Source of the DNA: Antedon mediterranea
Lineage: Eukaryota > Echinodermata > Crinoidea > Comatulida > Antedonidae
Length of the DNA: 64,000 nt
Reading direction: 5' to 3'
NCBI RefSeq assembly: GCF_964355755.1
Contig: NC_092671.1
Span: forward strand, 20,612,001-20,676,000
Shown piece by piece: positions 1 to 13,242 of this stretch. The translations under genes were made by a program, and so were the position numbers. The notes under the pieces are model-generated. The model was given only the letters and a program-made list of their open reading frames with translations. It had not been told where the DNA came from and ran no database searches. How positions within the stretch are numbered: the first letter of the stretch is position 1; each line of letters opens with the position of its first letter.

Positions 1-71
1 TCTAACTAATTTGGTCACTCAAATCCTCCTCAAAACACGTGCTGATGTGTGTGACGTCAGCATCTTCTAAG

Positions 72-804
72 GCTTTTTCACACAGAACTTCGGCAATATT
101 GCGGTAAGCAAGCCGGCGTTATTGCCGGTCTAAACCCATTCACACAGAAGGTAATATTACGGTAATTTTACAGTTTTCTGTGTGAAAGGCCACAGTGAAA
201 AGGCGCAATTTAAACATTACTGTCTTCGTAAAATAGAGGTCGCACTTTTTGAGAAAAAAAAATGGCGGGCACCTCGTCCGCCGCCGGCGACAAAACATGC
301 CATGCGCCCACATGTTAGCTGATGTTGTTTTGTGTGTCAGCACCGGGAGCGCGCACCGGAGGATGTTCCTGCTAGAACTATGCTAACTAGGGCCTAGGCT
401 TACGTACGTTACAGCAAGTTAAATAATCTTTGGACCAACATCTGTTATATTGCTATTATTATTGGCCGTATTCTTCCATTGTATTATTTATAAACTAACC
501 TAAAAATATATATATATGGATATAATCTAATAATTTGGCCTAAAGTAATTGCCACAGTCTTTCTCAATCAAGGAAAATGTCCCGAATTTATCCTTGCTTC
601 ACTGCGTAAGCATGAGGCGTTATATCGTGGACTCTTTCACACAGATCAGGCTTACGACCGTGACGGTAATATTACCGCAATTTTACTAGGTCCAGAGGCG
701 GTCTAACGGAAGCCGGCATTAAGGGGTTTTTACCCTTTCACACATAAGCCGGCGTTCGCGAATTACCGCAATATTACCGTCTTACAGCTCTGTGTGAAAG
801 GGGC
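72..804. mobile_element. Composite MITE with TTTCACACAG ends
   Basis: The outer ends are inverted copies: TTTTTCACACAGAAC on the left and CTGTGTGAAAGGGG on the right, each followed inward by a GGTAATATTACGG or GCAATATTGCGGTAA type palindrome and CCGGCGTT/AACGCCGGC. Internal copies of the same ends at about 148-188 and 638-650 suggest nested insertion or internal duplication. No coding sequence. Confidence 0.6.
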
Positions 805-3361
805 TCTAGAAGCTCTCTCAGTTATCCCCTATTGTGCTTGCATGTGGGTGTTTCCATAAATTAAGGGGCCAGTGGGTATTTTAGTATTGGTGATAGTTAG
901 TTTGCTGTTTACTCTAAATTGGTAATAGTTATTTAAAAAATGATTTTATCATATGATAGAACAATAATATGGGTTAATACTATTACATGTTGGAAAAAAA
1001 AAATTGCAAAAAAAAACGATTTAAAAACAATATATATCGTGGTGTCTAGCTCATTTTATTAAAATATGTGTGACATTTAAATACACTGACATATCAGAGT
1101 TTAAAAAATATACTACAGCAATAGTTATTTTGTATTTATTTATCATAACAATAGAGTACAAAGCAACGTTAAATATAAGCTAATTACAATTTCCCACGAT
1201 TTTTTGTTTTCCACACAACGGTCCGCGACGTCCAGCATCACAACGTAACATTTCGTGTCTCACTTTGTTACGTTGTTAGTACGATCTTTATTAGTGAACA
1301 GACACAAGAAGTACCACTATAATGACGAAAATCGAATTACATTCACTACAACAGATCACTGAAATTTACCTTACACAATGTTTATTTAGTCAGTTACACT
1401 ACAGACGAAAAACTATTTTTTTAGAACATTTCGTGTCTCGTATATTCGTTACGTAGTTATTCATAGACCATCGGTGGTGAACGCCGCGAGAGCTATTTCT
1501 GAAGTTGAAGGTCATGTGATTCAAGAAGCAGGCGAACTAAAGTCTCGGCGAAAAAATCATCGCTAGGATCCGCGCTAATTTCGAGTTACAGCGGTAGAGA
1601 CTTTTCGTGTCCCTCTGTTACGTTGTTTCCCCGGGGGGGTCACTTGCATATAAACCAAACGGGGGTGTGCAGCAGCCACTTCAAGACATGAGGCACTTGC
1701 GCTACCTGTTTTACTGAAAAATACTACGGACTTGAACTACCATTACCAAATAAAAATCCAGTGTTCTCTAAAAAGACGGCAATATTTGTACTGGTTCCCG
1801 GCATGATCTGCGTATGGCCAAAGAGACCGTTCATGGCAAAATCACGAACGTGTTTTGACAAGTTTATCGCTCGTCCGCGCAGTGCATGACGACGATGATC
1901 AAGAGTCAAGAGTGGTCACAGTTGAATGATTTTGTCCTAGGCTATGTTTCGTGTTCTTCTGCTGATGCGTAAACTCTAGGCCTATTCAAAGGTATTTAGC
2001 GATGGGCTTATATAGCCGGGCTTATAGCATCCATTATGCTAAAAAATACCTGCAAAATTTGGCGATAAATCGTGACATTTTGACACGGGTGGGCGGGCCA
2101 GGGACTTAAACTACTAATTTCACCCTGTCATTTCGCACACTTGTGCTACCAACTCTCCATAATTTCCCACACTTGTGCTACCAGGCCCTCGAAAATATAC
2201 CCGTAAATGCGGCACCTCCCCGTATGGAAATATTTAAGAGTGACCCCCCTGGGGTTGTTTCAACTGTTACGTTGTAAATAACTTCTACGCGCTTCATTGC
2301 ATGTAAGTTTTGTGTATTTTTATTTTGTTAGTTTTTAGAATTTAGAAAATAGTGGGTTATAATGAAAAATACAAGAAAATTAAACGCCAAAACTATCTTC
2401 GTACTCTAACGTCAACATCATAGTCAAAAACTGGGTGTCGTATACACAATGAGACACGGTTACGTTGGTAGTTTGTTGATACTATATAGTTGATATTTGT
2501 TTTAATGTGGTAGGAATGTTGTTTATCTCATAGCAGCTTCATAATGTATACCCAATGAACAGATATGTCTATAATTGATTAATATTTAACAAATTAATGA
2601 GCAAAATTGCAAAACATTTTCCACTAGGCAGGTTACAGCGTAACATCGTAGAAGATACGCCGTGTCTTGTTACGTAGTGTACTAGACCTTATACTGGTGT
2701 AGTATTTTGCAAATAATTAGCAATTAGTTACCATAAAATCTTTAAATTTTACATTATGTGTTTGCTATTTGGTTATTGCTTCTATATGACACAGAAAAAT
2801 AAAAAGTTATTTAATTATTGTCACAAGAAATAGGGATAAAAGTCCATAGTTTACAACCACTTTCAGAATAAAAACAAATTCGTCGTTTTTGACTATTCTA
2901 TTTGTTACTGTGGGAAAAAAAAGAATTGTATTTGGTTCATTTCAGTTATAATAAAAAACATATTACACAAAATAATGTGTAATATTAGTACATAATTTTG
3001 TTTATTTATTTAACGTTGCTATTCGACAAGATAAAATATGAATTAAATGTTTACTATAACATACATTTAAAATACCCTCCACTATAGTGAGCGAGTCCAA
3101 GCAACTTGGTTGTCGCGTATGCGCGCCTATCATATTTGGGCAATTTCACTTGATGTGTAGGGAATATTTAACTTGTTTCAATCTACGGAAGATATACTAA
3201 GGTTTTATAAATTTAATAATAATTAATAACTTTATTTAAATTGATAAAAACAATTACATATAATATAAAAGCAAGGCTGTGGATAACAATTTATTATGAA
3301 CGAAATCAAATCAAAACAACAAAGAACAATAGGTTCTCCTAATAGTAATAGGATAGTATTA

Positions 3362-3680
3362 CCACGTGCTTGGGCAATGAACTCTGCTCCACATTGCGAT
3401 AAGTTTATTTTTAGCTGGCTCGGCGACTCCGAAGCTGAAAGGGGTGACTGGTATTTCTACAGGTCTGTACGATAATTATTAAGGGTTTTCCGAAATATCA
3501 CGTGCTTGGCTAATGAACTCTCCTCCACATTGAGATCGGCGACTCCGGCGGTATTTCTACAGCGACAGTGTATACTCCATGTACGATAATTATTAATAGG
3601 TTTTTCCGAAACACCACGTGCTTGGCTAATAAAATTCTCCTCCAAATTGAGATCGCGTTTATTTTTAGCTGTTCAGTTTG
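3362..3680. repeat. Imperfect tandem repeat, about 120 bp x 3
   Basis: The block CACGTGCTTGG(C/G)(C/T)AATGAACTC...TCCACATTG followed by CGGCGACTCC, GGTATTTCTACAG and TACGATAATTATTAA recurs three times, with partial pieces up to about 3850. It sits inside the 4.9 kb inverted-repeat unit. Confidence 0.6.
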
Positions 3681-4629
3681 ATGAACCTTTATTTTTTAAT
3701 TTTTATTGAAAACCAACGTGATTGCTGGCTCGGCGACTCCCGGTGCTCAAATGGGGTGACTGGTATCATTTCGGTCATGGTTCGGTGAACCTTTATTTTG
3801 TTGGCCAAAACCCACACGCTTCCTTCGTCGGCTCCCTACAAAGAGATCGCGCTTAGTTTAATGGGGAACCTTTATTTACTCTTCGTTTTAAATATATTCC
3901 ATAGACTTCAACATTATAACTAGTCTACTGTTTTCCCGATGTGGTTTAAAAACAATTATAAAAGAATGAGAAATAAAGTCAACAGACATTTTACAACATT
4001 TAAAAATAATACGTAAAAAACATTTATACCCAGTATAACTAAGACAAAATAATCAGTAACATATTAATTTTATTATAATAATAAAATGATAATAATAAAT
4101 ATTTGATGAATAAAATTAATATTTTAAACTAATAATCTGAAAAGAAAGCAATAGTTTTAGTCAAATCAATTTATGAGCATAACTCAAGAAAGACAAGTGT
4201 TCATTTATTGTTTTATAATTAATAATAATAAATATTATAATCCATCAACATAAGATAAGAAAACACTTTCTTTAGTATAGTAGGCCTAACATATTTTATA
4301 ATAATAATAGATTTATTTATTTTTATTTAAATTGGTATAATTTATATTAAAAATACTTAATTACATACTTTATATTTCTATATGATGATGAATCAAATTT
4401 AACCCAGATGGGCAAATCTAATGTTTCATTGTCATTTTTTTCATCTATACAGATCAGCAGTTTATCAACAATGTTACCGTTCCAATTGAGAACTGCATTT
4501 AACCCCAAAAATAGAGATGCCGCATCAACAAAAAGACCAACCAAAGAAACATCAGCCCACAGACGGTTCTCGAATATACAGTAATTTCAGCGTAAAAAAA
4601 AATTACATAACTGAAATTAAATTATTAAA

Positions 4630-4730
4630 CAGGGTTACATCAGGTGGTTAAAATCAGCACTGAAAGTACGAACCAACTTTATATACCATTGAGTAAACAT
4701 TTTAGAAGTAATGCGCGATTTACCAAATTT
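4630..4730. repeat. Second copy of the intron-borne dispersed repeat
   Basis: Same words and order as 62459-62555; lies inside the 4.9 kb inverted-repeat unit. Confidence 0.6.
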
Positions 4731-5739
4731 TTCCCTTACGTAAATTTATATAGATTATATGTTTTAATGATTGAACAAGAGTGTTAATGCGAAGTATATC
4801 CAAATGTATTCTCAATGATTTTACTGTAAATGACTATTAATAGTATATTTTAGCAGTTTGTTGTGTGCAGTAGTAATTACAGTTGTCACACTTTAAAAAT
4901 AATGTAGTAGTTCTTGTTGACTTATTTAAGTGAACTTTTTGGTGTCTCTGTTACACGTGAAAACTTCAATTTTTTATTGCATGAATTATATTGTTTTATT
5001 GATTAAAAGATAGTATTTGATATACTATTTTTACCAGTTTATCAATTGTATGCAGTAGTAACCACATTTGTTACACTTTAAAAATGGCTGCATATCAAAC
5101 CATTTCATAAAACATTGTGACGAGTTAAAGTGAACATTTGGTGTCTCCGTTACACATGAAATCTTCCATTTATATTTCATGAACCATATTGTTTTATTTC
5201 CACATAGAGGTATGATCCTGATTTGACTTGTTGCTAGTAAATGTATATACTTGAGGTATATTCTGTTCATTTCTGTATTGTTTACATGTAATTTTTAAAC
5301 AGCAGTGACTTTACAAATCTTTTATATAGAAATTAAGTCAACTTTAACGGCTTTGCATAATTATTTCATAAGCTATTTTTTAAATTTGAAAAGGTGTGAT
5401 TTAAATGATATTTTTCTGCATTGAAGATGTTCCCAAAAGCTATTTAAAAATCCAATTTAAACAGTTTTAGGTTATTAATAATAACTTATAAGAGGGGTAG
5501 ATAATGTGATTTTGGTGTCTCCGTTACCTGTACACGTGAAATTTGCTATGCATGTTGATACTATAAATGCTGTTACATAGAGACAACAGATTTAATGTGT
5601 ATTTTGCTTTTTTTTTTAGTTCAAGTACATGATATACTATTTAGAATTGATTATTAGACTTAGAATGTCACACTTTGAAATTCTGACCCTAATGTCACAC
5701 CTTGGCCCCTTTATTTATGGAAACACCCATGTGTGACAC

Positions 5740-7800
5740 ATGTAAACACGATCAAATATCTTTCTTAATTATTTTAAAATGATACTAATACTTTGTAACT
5801 TATTATCAATATGTTAATGGCTATTGCATGTTAGAATTGTATAATTTATGAATTACAGGTAAATTTTCTGTCTGATTTCTAGGTCAACAAGCTAGGCTAG
5901 AAAAGCTAGGCTAAAGGCATAATAGGCCTAGTTGGCCAGGATTCTCCAGGCCTGAAAATGGTCCTGAAACCCAATCTACCCAGGCCATAAAAAAAAAATT
6001 GGCTTGATTTTTTTCACTGTAGAATAATACGATCCCCACTGAAAATATTGTGTGTGGGGGATTTTAGGGGAAGAGGTACAGTATACATTTTTTTTGTGCC
6101 CGGTGAGATATCCCCACCCCCGTCGGGCAAAAAAAAATGTACAAAAAAATAATAAGGGCCATAAGGGCGACCATCCTTCGACTTCAACTGGCCCTGTTGG
6201 CCACTATGGTTTAAAGGTTAATTTTCAGCCCTGAACTGGAGTAGTAAATACCCAAGTTAAGGCGGCGGTGAATCATGGAGGCTAGGCCACTATCCATTAG
6301 TTTTATTATTATCCCTAAATATATCATGTATTATATTATAAATTAATTATTGTGACGCCTAATGTAACCCATGCAGAGAAAAGCATTAAATATAAAACCA
6401 AGAATTAGGAATGACCAATCTGATGCAAGACAATGGCAATGTTAGGCATTTTCTTTAAAATCAAAACATGTGCCATACCATATTAATTATTCACGCCTAG
6501 GTGTAACCCACAAATATTAGAATGACAAAACAATTCAGAATAAAGAACAACTTTATTCTGATGCAAGACAATATATTATTATAGGCGAGGTTTGTGTTTT
6601 CTTTTTAACATATTATTGTTTCTTAATATATTTACATTGGCCTGCAACTGTATTATGGGATGGGAGTTGCGAGAAAACAGCCAAGATTTCAAACAGTTAC
6701 AGTGTACCAGATAGAGATTGGAGCGCATTGTTTGATGCTTTTCAAAACATGCAACGCGTTCAACGCTATGGAATTCAATTGTTTAACGTCGCATTTTTTA
6801 GTTCTTTCAATTATACATTACAAAAAACAATGGGACAATTTTAAAATAATTTAACCAAAATAGAGAAACAAAGAAATATTTTAACTTTATCTCTTGAATC
6901 TCGAACAGCCAAAAAATGTAGACCTAAATAAAATTTATTTATTCGTCGTCATTAACGATCATTAAATACGTCATAACACATGTGGTTTTTTTCTTTAGGA
7001 AGTCGGGGTGGTGGCGGTTTGTGTGTTGATGTCAGTAATTACAACGTTGTTTTTCGCAGGAGGCCTACAGTACAGTTGTAACTGTTAGGCTTATCATCGC
7101 CCTTATTATTAGATGTTTTCTTTCACTAAACACTGGGAAATAAATAAACACTGAGGATCACTGTGTGTTTTATTTGGTAACTGTCCGTTCAATAATAACA
7201 GTATATCTAAGCTTCATATTATATATTTTATTTACATTAAAATATCTGGTACTGTAGTGACTGCCGGTAGGTATTTGATCGTTCAGGCGTGCAATCAGCC
7301 AGTCTAGTGCAGCAGTAGCTACCCGCTGGAAAAAAGTTCGACAGTTTCGACACAAACGCGCTACCGCGTCGACGTCTTTTTGTAGATTAGGGAAATCACC
7401 AAATATATGTTGCCAGGAAGCTCCGATACAGGCACACTTCACACCCGATAAGAGCTGATAAGTTGTTTATCTCCCTTCGAATTGTTGGGTGTGTTATGTT
7501 TTGATTGACAGATTTTCATTTACAAGACTTAAACATAGTTATTTTCCATAAATTGTGCCCCCTATATTTGTTTAACAACGAAAATTATAGGCTACGCAAA
7601 TATTATCAGGCTATCTTTTAAGCCTCCTCAGGCCCACGACGTTAGGCTTGGAAGAAAACTTAATCAAGGCTAGGCCTAGGTCTGTGTGTATTATAAACCT
7701 GGCCATGGCCTAAGAATAAGATAGATTTTAGCTATTTAAATGTTTTTAGTTCAAAATAGTTAATTTAATAATGAAAAAAAGCAGTATTTTACTGGTATTG
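5740..7800. other. No gene recognised
   Basis: AT-rich DNA with GGCCTA-rich patches at 5880-5950 and 7610-7690, poly-A runs and short ORFs of 60-90 codons. The 90-codon minus-strand ORF at 7442-7170 is somewhat GC-richer but has no motif I recognise. Confidence 0.5.
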
Positions 7801-8124
7801 GTAAGCACTGTTAAGCAGATTCGTTAGCAAAACGATGACAGTTCGATGTCGCCACGGCCGATGTCGCCACGGCGGCGGTGGCCAGAGTGCAGTCAGTAGT
7901 GTAGTCTACGAATAATACGAACGTATCGACGCGTGGTGGCTGTAACATAGGCGCGCCTACAGTACCCCGAAAATGAGTACAATTTTTAATGTAACCGCAC
8001 ACTGAAACAGCCTTAATAAAATTTTATTTTGTGTATTCCATACTACACATTTCGATAACAAACACATACAAAATTAGCTCCTTCCATATTATTGTTATAC
8101 CTCCCTGCCCTGGTTATTCCATTT

Positions 8125-9320
8125 AATAAACGATAGCAATTCGATGTCGGAAATTGATCGACATTGTTGTTGAACTGTTAAGTTATTAATAGCAACTAAT
8201 GATGAGTTAACCTACAATTTATTGTAATAGTTTTTTTATATAGTTTACCCCATATCCATTTCTAGGATGGGTGATAAAACATGCTCTCATTGACGTGTAT
8301 CTACCCTGACCAGAAGCGTCGTGTAGTACGATTTCGTTAGCTAGATTAGACGATAGCAGTTCGATGTCGAAAAGTTATCGATAATGTGTTCTACAACAAT
8401 GGAGTGATGACTTTATTGAAGAACACGTTCGCAGTTCTAAGTTAACTGAATATTATTAATTATGATTGTTTCATTTTGTTCCGATGTATTTCGAGGATAG
8501 TTGGGTATATAATAAAAGCAAGCGATCTCATTAATTTTAACTTTGTATTGTACCTGAGCTAAGGATTCAGATAGCAATTCGATATCGAAAGTTATCGACA
8601 TTGTGTTCTACCATGGAGTTATTATACTTATGGTAGTACAGGGTCACAGTTAACTGAAGATTATTAATCTTAATAATTTTTTGTTTCTTTTTTTTTTCTG
8701 ATTTAACGACGAGTTAACTGAAGGTTATTATTCTTAATTATTCCTTTAATTTTTTTTATACACGGCACGCATTTCGAAGATAGTTAAAAGTAAGCCAGAC
8801 GATAGCAATTCGATGTCGAAATGTTACCGACATTGTGTTCCATGGAGTTATTACTCCATGGTAGAACAGGATCACAGTTCTACGACGAGTTAACTAAAGA
8901 TTAGTATTAATCTTAATAATTTATACACGTCAACACACATTTCGGGATGGGTTTGGTAAAAGCAACTGATCTCATTTTTACTTTTATATTGTATACCCTG
9001 AATGAGCGTCGTGGATTCTGTAACGTAAGCCAGACGATAGCAATTCGATGTCGAAATGTTATCGACATTGTGTTCTATTACTCCATAGTAGAACAGGATC
9101 ACAGTTCTACGACGAGTTAACTAAAGATTATTATTAATCCTAATACTTGTTTTATACAGGACACACATTTCGGGATGGGTTTGGTAAAAGCAAGCGATTC
9201 ATTTTTACTTTTATATTGTACCCTGAATGAGCGTCGTGGATCATTACGTAATGCCAGACGATAGCAATTCGATGTCGAAATGTTATCGACTATTGTACCA
9301 TGGAGTGATTACTCCATGGT
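8125..9320. repeat. Satellite-like array, six units of 218-235 bp
   Basis: A quasi-palindrome beginning CGATAGCAATTCGATGTCGA starts at 8131, 8351, about 8569, 8800, 9035 and 9259. Units also share a CCATGGAGT...ACTCCATGG hairpin (8843-8861 and 9299-9320), a GAGTTAACT block, an ATTTCGGGATGGGTTTGGTA block and a GAGCGTCGTGGAT block. The last three units are the most alike, which suggests recent expansion from that side. A degenerate copy may lie near 7830. Confidence 0.85.
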
Positions 9321-9321
9321 A

Positions 9322-9960
9322 GGGTCATGTACATGTATGACATGATAATAACCTTAATTGTTTCATTTTTTTTTTTCAATTTTCTTTTTAACGTTGTTTT
9401 CAAATTATCATTTGAATTCATTTTGAATTTTGTTTTATTTTTTACATTTTTTTTGTCATGTTAAAACATGTTTTAAATACATTTTAAACACAACCCCATG
9501 CAAACGTTAACCTTTACTGGGCTTGAAAAGAATTTATTTTGCTTTTTAAAAATTTCATTTTGAATTATTGACATTCGTGTTTATAAATCTAACATTTTAG
9601 TGAAATAAAACACTCAGGATGCTTTATTATATTGATCAAGCAAGTTTGACCAATCGATTTATTCACATGACATGATACAAAAATTTAAAAAAAATTGGAG
9701 TAGTGAAAAGTCACCATGAAGGGGTATCGTAACAGCCATGAGCTTAACGATGCGTGGCATTAGCAAAAGGTTTATGTGATTAATTGTATTTTGCACATTT
9801 TGCTGATAGATGGGTCTATTGTATGACTTCCTTTCTAAGGAAATTACTTGAACGTTGTTTCAAAATTGTTATTTTAATTCATTTTGAATGTTTCTTTATT
9901 TCTAACTTATCAAATACTTTTTGTCATGTTAAAACATGACCACTTAAAAAATACCATGTT
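9322..9960. other. AT-rich spacer between two tandem arrays
   Basis: Long T and A runs and pieces resembling the following array (AAAACATG words, AGCTTAACGATGCGTGGCATT at about 9738). No coding sequence. Confidence 0.5.
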
Positions 9961-12020
9961 GTCAATGTGAAAAATTTAACCGATAGGTCTCACTTAATAG
10001 AAAATTACAAAATTTAGAAAGAATTTGTTCATATATATATATAATTTAATTCCAACTACTTTAAAAAAAAAAAAAACGATATAAAAATCAATAATTAATA
10101 GTCATTACTGCAGTAAAAAATTGAAAACCAACTTTAATATTCAATTATAATGAATGAGCTTGACGATGCGTGACATTTGCACGATGTTTATATGATTCAA
10201 TCAATTAATTGTATTTACAAATGTTGCTGGTATACATTCTGGTAGAAAGACAAATAAGAAATTTGAATGGATTTCCGATCGCTGTTTGTCGTTAGTAATG
10301 TGACGTAACACTGTGTGACTTAATGTATAGCGCAAGCAGATTTTTGGGGGTCAAAATAAATTTGAGTCATACTTAATATTTGTTTTAAATAGAAAATTAA
10401 AACTATTTATCCAAATTTAGAATAGTTTTGTTGAAATATAGGCCTATATAATTTTATTCCAATATTTATAAAATACTTAAAAAAAACCGACATAAAAATC
10501 AATAATTATAGGCCTAATAGTAATAATAAAACCAATACAATCAATTTAACCGATAGGTCTCACTTAATATTTTTTAAACAGAAAATTACACAAATTTAGA
10601 AGAATTTGTTTATATATATATAATTGTATTCCAATATTTACAAAATACTTTTTCGAAAAAAAAACCCCCGGTATGATAATCAATAATTAATAGTCATTAC
10701 TGCAGTGAAAATTAAAAACCAACTTTAATATTCAATTAGATTTTAGTGAGTGAAATAAAACACTGCATTTGTTTTATGAAGCTTGACGATGCGTGACATT
10801 TGCACGATGTTTATATGATTCAATCAATTAATTGTATTTACAAATGTTGCTGGTATACATTCTGGTAGAAAGGCAAATAAGAAATTTGAATGGATTTCCG
10901 ATCGCTGTTTGTCGTTAGTAATGTGACGTAACACTGTGTGACTTGATGTATAGCGCAAGCAGGTTTTTGGGGGTCAAAATAAATTTGAGTCATACTTAAT
11001 ATTTGTTTTAAACAGAAAATTAAAACTATTTGTCCAAATTTAGAATAATTTTGTTGAAATATAGGCCTATATAATTTTATTCCAATATTTATAAAATACT
11101 TTAAAAAAAAAAACCGACATAAAAATCAATAATTATAGGCCTAATAGTAATAATAAAACCAATACAATCAATTTAACCGATAGGTCTCACTTAATATTTT
11201 TTAAACAGAAAATTACACAAATTTAGAAGAATTTGTTTATATATATATAATTGTATTCCAATATTTAAAAAATACTTTTTCGAAAAAAAAACCCCCCGGT
11301 ATGATAATCAATAATTAATAGTCATTACTGCAGTGAAAATTAAAAACCAACTTTAATATTCAATTAGATTTTAGTGAGTGAAATAAAACACTGCATTTGT
11401 TTTATGAAGCTTGACGATGCGTGACATTTGCACGATGTTTATATGATTCAATCAATTAATTGTATTTACAAATGTTGCTGGTATACATTCTGGTAGAAAG
11501 ACAAATAAGAAATTTGAATGGATTTCCGATCGCTGTTTGTCGTTAGTAATGTGACGTAACACTGTGTGACTTAATGTATAGCGCAAGCAGGTTTTTGGGG
11601 TCAAAATAAATTTGAGTCATACTTAATAAAAACCGGTTTAAAAATCAATAATTAATAGTATAATAATAAAACCAATACAATCAATTTAACCGATAGGTCT
11701 CACTTAATATTTATTATATATAATATAAAATTTAGAAGAATTTGTTCATAAATATATAATTTAATTCCAATATTTAAAAAATACTTTTTCGAAAAAAAAA
11801 ACCCGATTTAAAAAATCAATAATTAATAGTCATTACTGCAGTGGAAATTGAAAACCAACTTTAATATGATGCGTGACATTTGCACAATGTTTATAATGAT
11901 CCAATCAATTAATTGTATTCACAAATGTTGCTGGTATACTGGTAGGAAGGCGAATAAGAAATGGATGTTTTTCCGATCGCTGTTTGTCGGTAGTAATGTG
12001 ACTTAATTACGTTTTTAATC
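9960..12020. repeat. Tandem array, about 625-bp unit, three full copies plus a deleted one
   Basis: The marker TGACGATGCGTGACATTTGC starts at 10161, 10783 and 11412, giving periods of 622 and 629 bp. A fourth, internally deleted copy carries the marker at about 11864. Each unit contains two related sub-blocks built from AATCAATAATTA, ATTTAACCGATAGGTCTCAC, GCTGTTTGTCG(T/G)TAGTAATG and GCGCAAGCAG(G/A)TTTTTGG. Sequence identity between units is very high. No ORF. Confidence 0.88.
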
Positions 12021-12429
12021 ATTATCTGCATCCATAGAGATATTATAACTGAAAATCAATTTTAATATTGAGTGAGCTTTTTAGTGAAACATTTTTATAA
12101 ATGGTATGAGCTTAACGATCTGTGACATTTGTGTAAATTCGCTAATGCTCATTGAAATGAATAAACAAACAAATGCATACGTACATACATACTGTATACA
12201 ATGTTATTTTTAGTATAGTAAAGTGCAGTAATGATAGTTTTACATATTTTATCATATTTTCATTGTAAATTTTTTTTTTTTCTAAATATTTACAATAAAA
12301 AATCACAATTTTCTCACGCTTTATACTTATAAATGTAGGCTATTGTTTTTTTTATTTAAAATAAACCTATCATCATGGTATAGAATAGTGTACGTGTATT
12401 TAATGCGAATCTTTGTAGAAAAACAATTC

Positions 12430-12945
12430 CATAAGTAAGGAACTACCATGTGTGTTACTGTTCGTGAGCCGCACCAATCATTAGAAAAACAAATCCGACC
12501 GAGCCGAACGATTGTTGTAGAAATTCCATTTGATGTACACGTACCCCTCTGGTATAGGTTGGTTCCCACTGGTGAAGCAATGTAACGCAATTTGCGCAAC
12601 GTAAGCAAATGCCCTTCTAATAATTGTGTTTGCCCCGTCTGCATGAAATCAAACCTGCGATGTTTCCAGCACTGTTGTATTTTGTTCCCACTTGTGATTA
12701 CGCAATACAGAATTTTGCGTCGATACGTCGCTGCGTTGCGTTCCAGTGGGAACCACGCTTAAGAAATTACCACGTGTGTTCACCATGCGAGTTTGTTGCC
12801 CGAACCAACGAGTGCTGTGAAAATTCCACTTGATGTAAACGCGCCCCTCTGGTAAGAAATTACCATGTGTGTTCATCATGCGAGTTTCGCCGCCGAACGA
12901 ACGATTATTGTGGACATTCCATTTGACGTACACACACGCACCCTA
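12430..12945. repeat. Tandem repeat, about 91 bp, interrupted by a MITE
   Basis: Units at about 12430-12552, 12762-12852 and 12853-12945 share AAATTACCA(C/T)GTGTGTTCA, CATGCGAGTTT, CCGAAC(C/G)AACGA and ATTCCA(C/T)TTGATGTA followed by CCCCTCTGGTA. An apparent minus-strand ORF (12933-12649) is only the repeat read through. Confidence 0.7.
12555..12759. mobile_element. 205-bp MITE with TGGTTCCCACTGG ends
   Basis: Inverted ends TGGTTCCCACTGG (12560-12572) and CCAGTGGGAACCA (12742-12754). It separates two halves of a 91-bp repeat unit, and the dinucleotide TA lies on both sides (12553-12554 and 12760-12761). The neighbouring uninterrupted units show the empty site with one TA. Confidence 0.7.
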
Positions 12946-13242
12946 AAAAATTAACATGCGTGTTCATGCCTGTATAGTACCTGTCCGTTTCTGCTGACAA
13001 AATTGGCAAAACATTAACATTTTTTCATCAACAGTGTCAGCAGTAGGCTATAGGCCTAGTTTCGCGCTAGCTCAGTGGCGATCACATGCGTTTCGCGCTC
13101 TAGTCGAATTCTCTGGATAGAAGAAATACAGTATACTTAATTAATAAATGTTTAATTACCAAAATGTATTTAAAATTAGTTTCATAATCATACATAGGCC
13201 TGCGTTACTGTTTGTTGTTAACAATAAAAATATTGTCTTATT

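Larger units (their letters stand above)
845..5729. mobile_element. 4.9 kb unit with 27-bp terminal inverted repeats
   Basis: The left end 845-871 (TGGGTGTTTCCATAAATTAA then GGGGCC) is matched in inverse by 5703-5729. Near both ends a motif of type GTGTCTC...GTTAC recurs: about 1251, 1429, 1603, 2448 (inverse), 2640, 4937, 5136 and 5513. Internal 120-bp repeats lie at 3362-3680. There is no long ORF. A 65-codon minus-strand ORF at 4544-4347 is not recognisable. The unit is probably a decayed DNA transposon; the superfamily is unknown and no convincing target duplication was seen. Confidence 0.5.

Noticed and set aside
7170-7442. 90-codon ORF as a host gene
   Set aside because: No recognisable motif, splice context or repeat support; it could be chance or MITE sequence.
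8125-12020. CRISPR array
   Set aside because: Units of about 225 and 625 bp with no short repeat/unique spacer alternation, in an animal genome.
12649-12933. 94-codon minus-strand ORF with internal repeats
   Set aside because: It is the 91-bp tandem repeat and MITE read in one frame; period and boundaries follow the DNA repeat.
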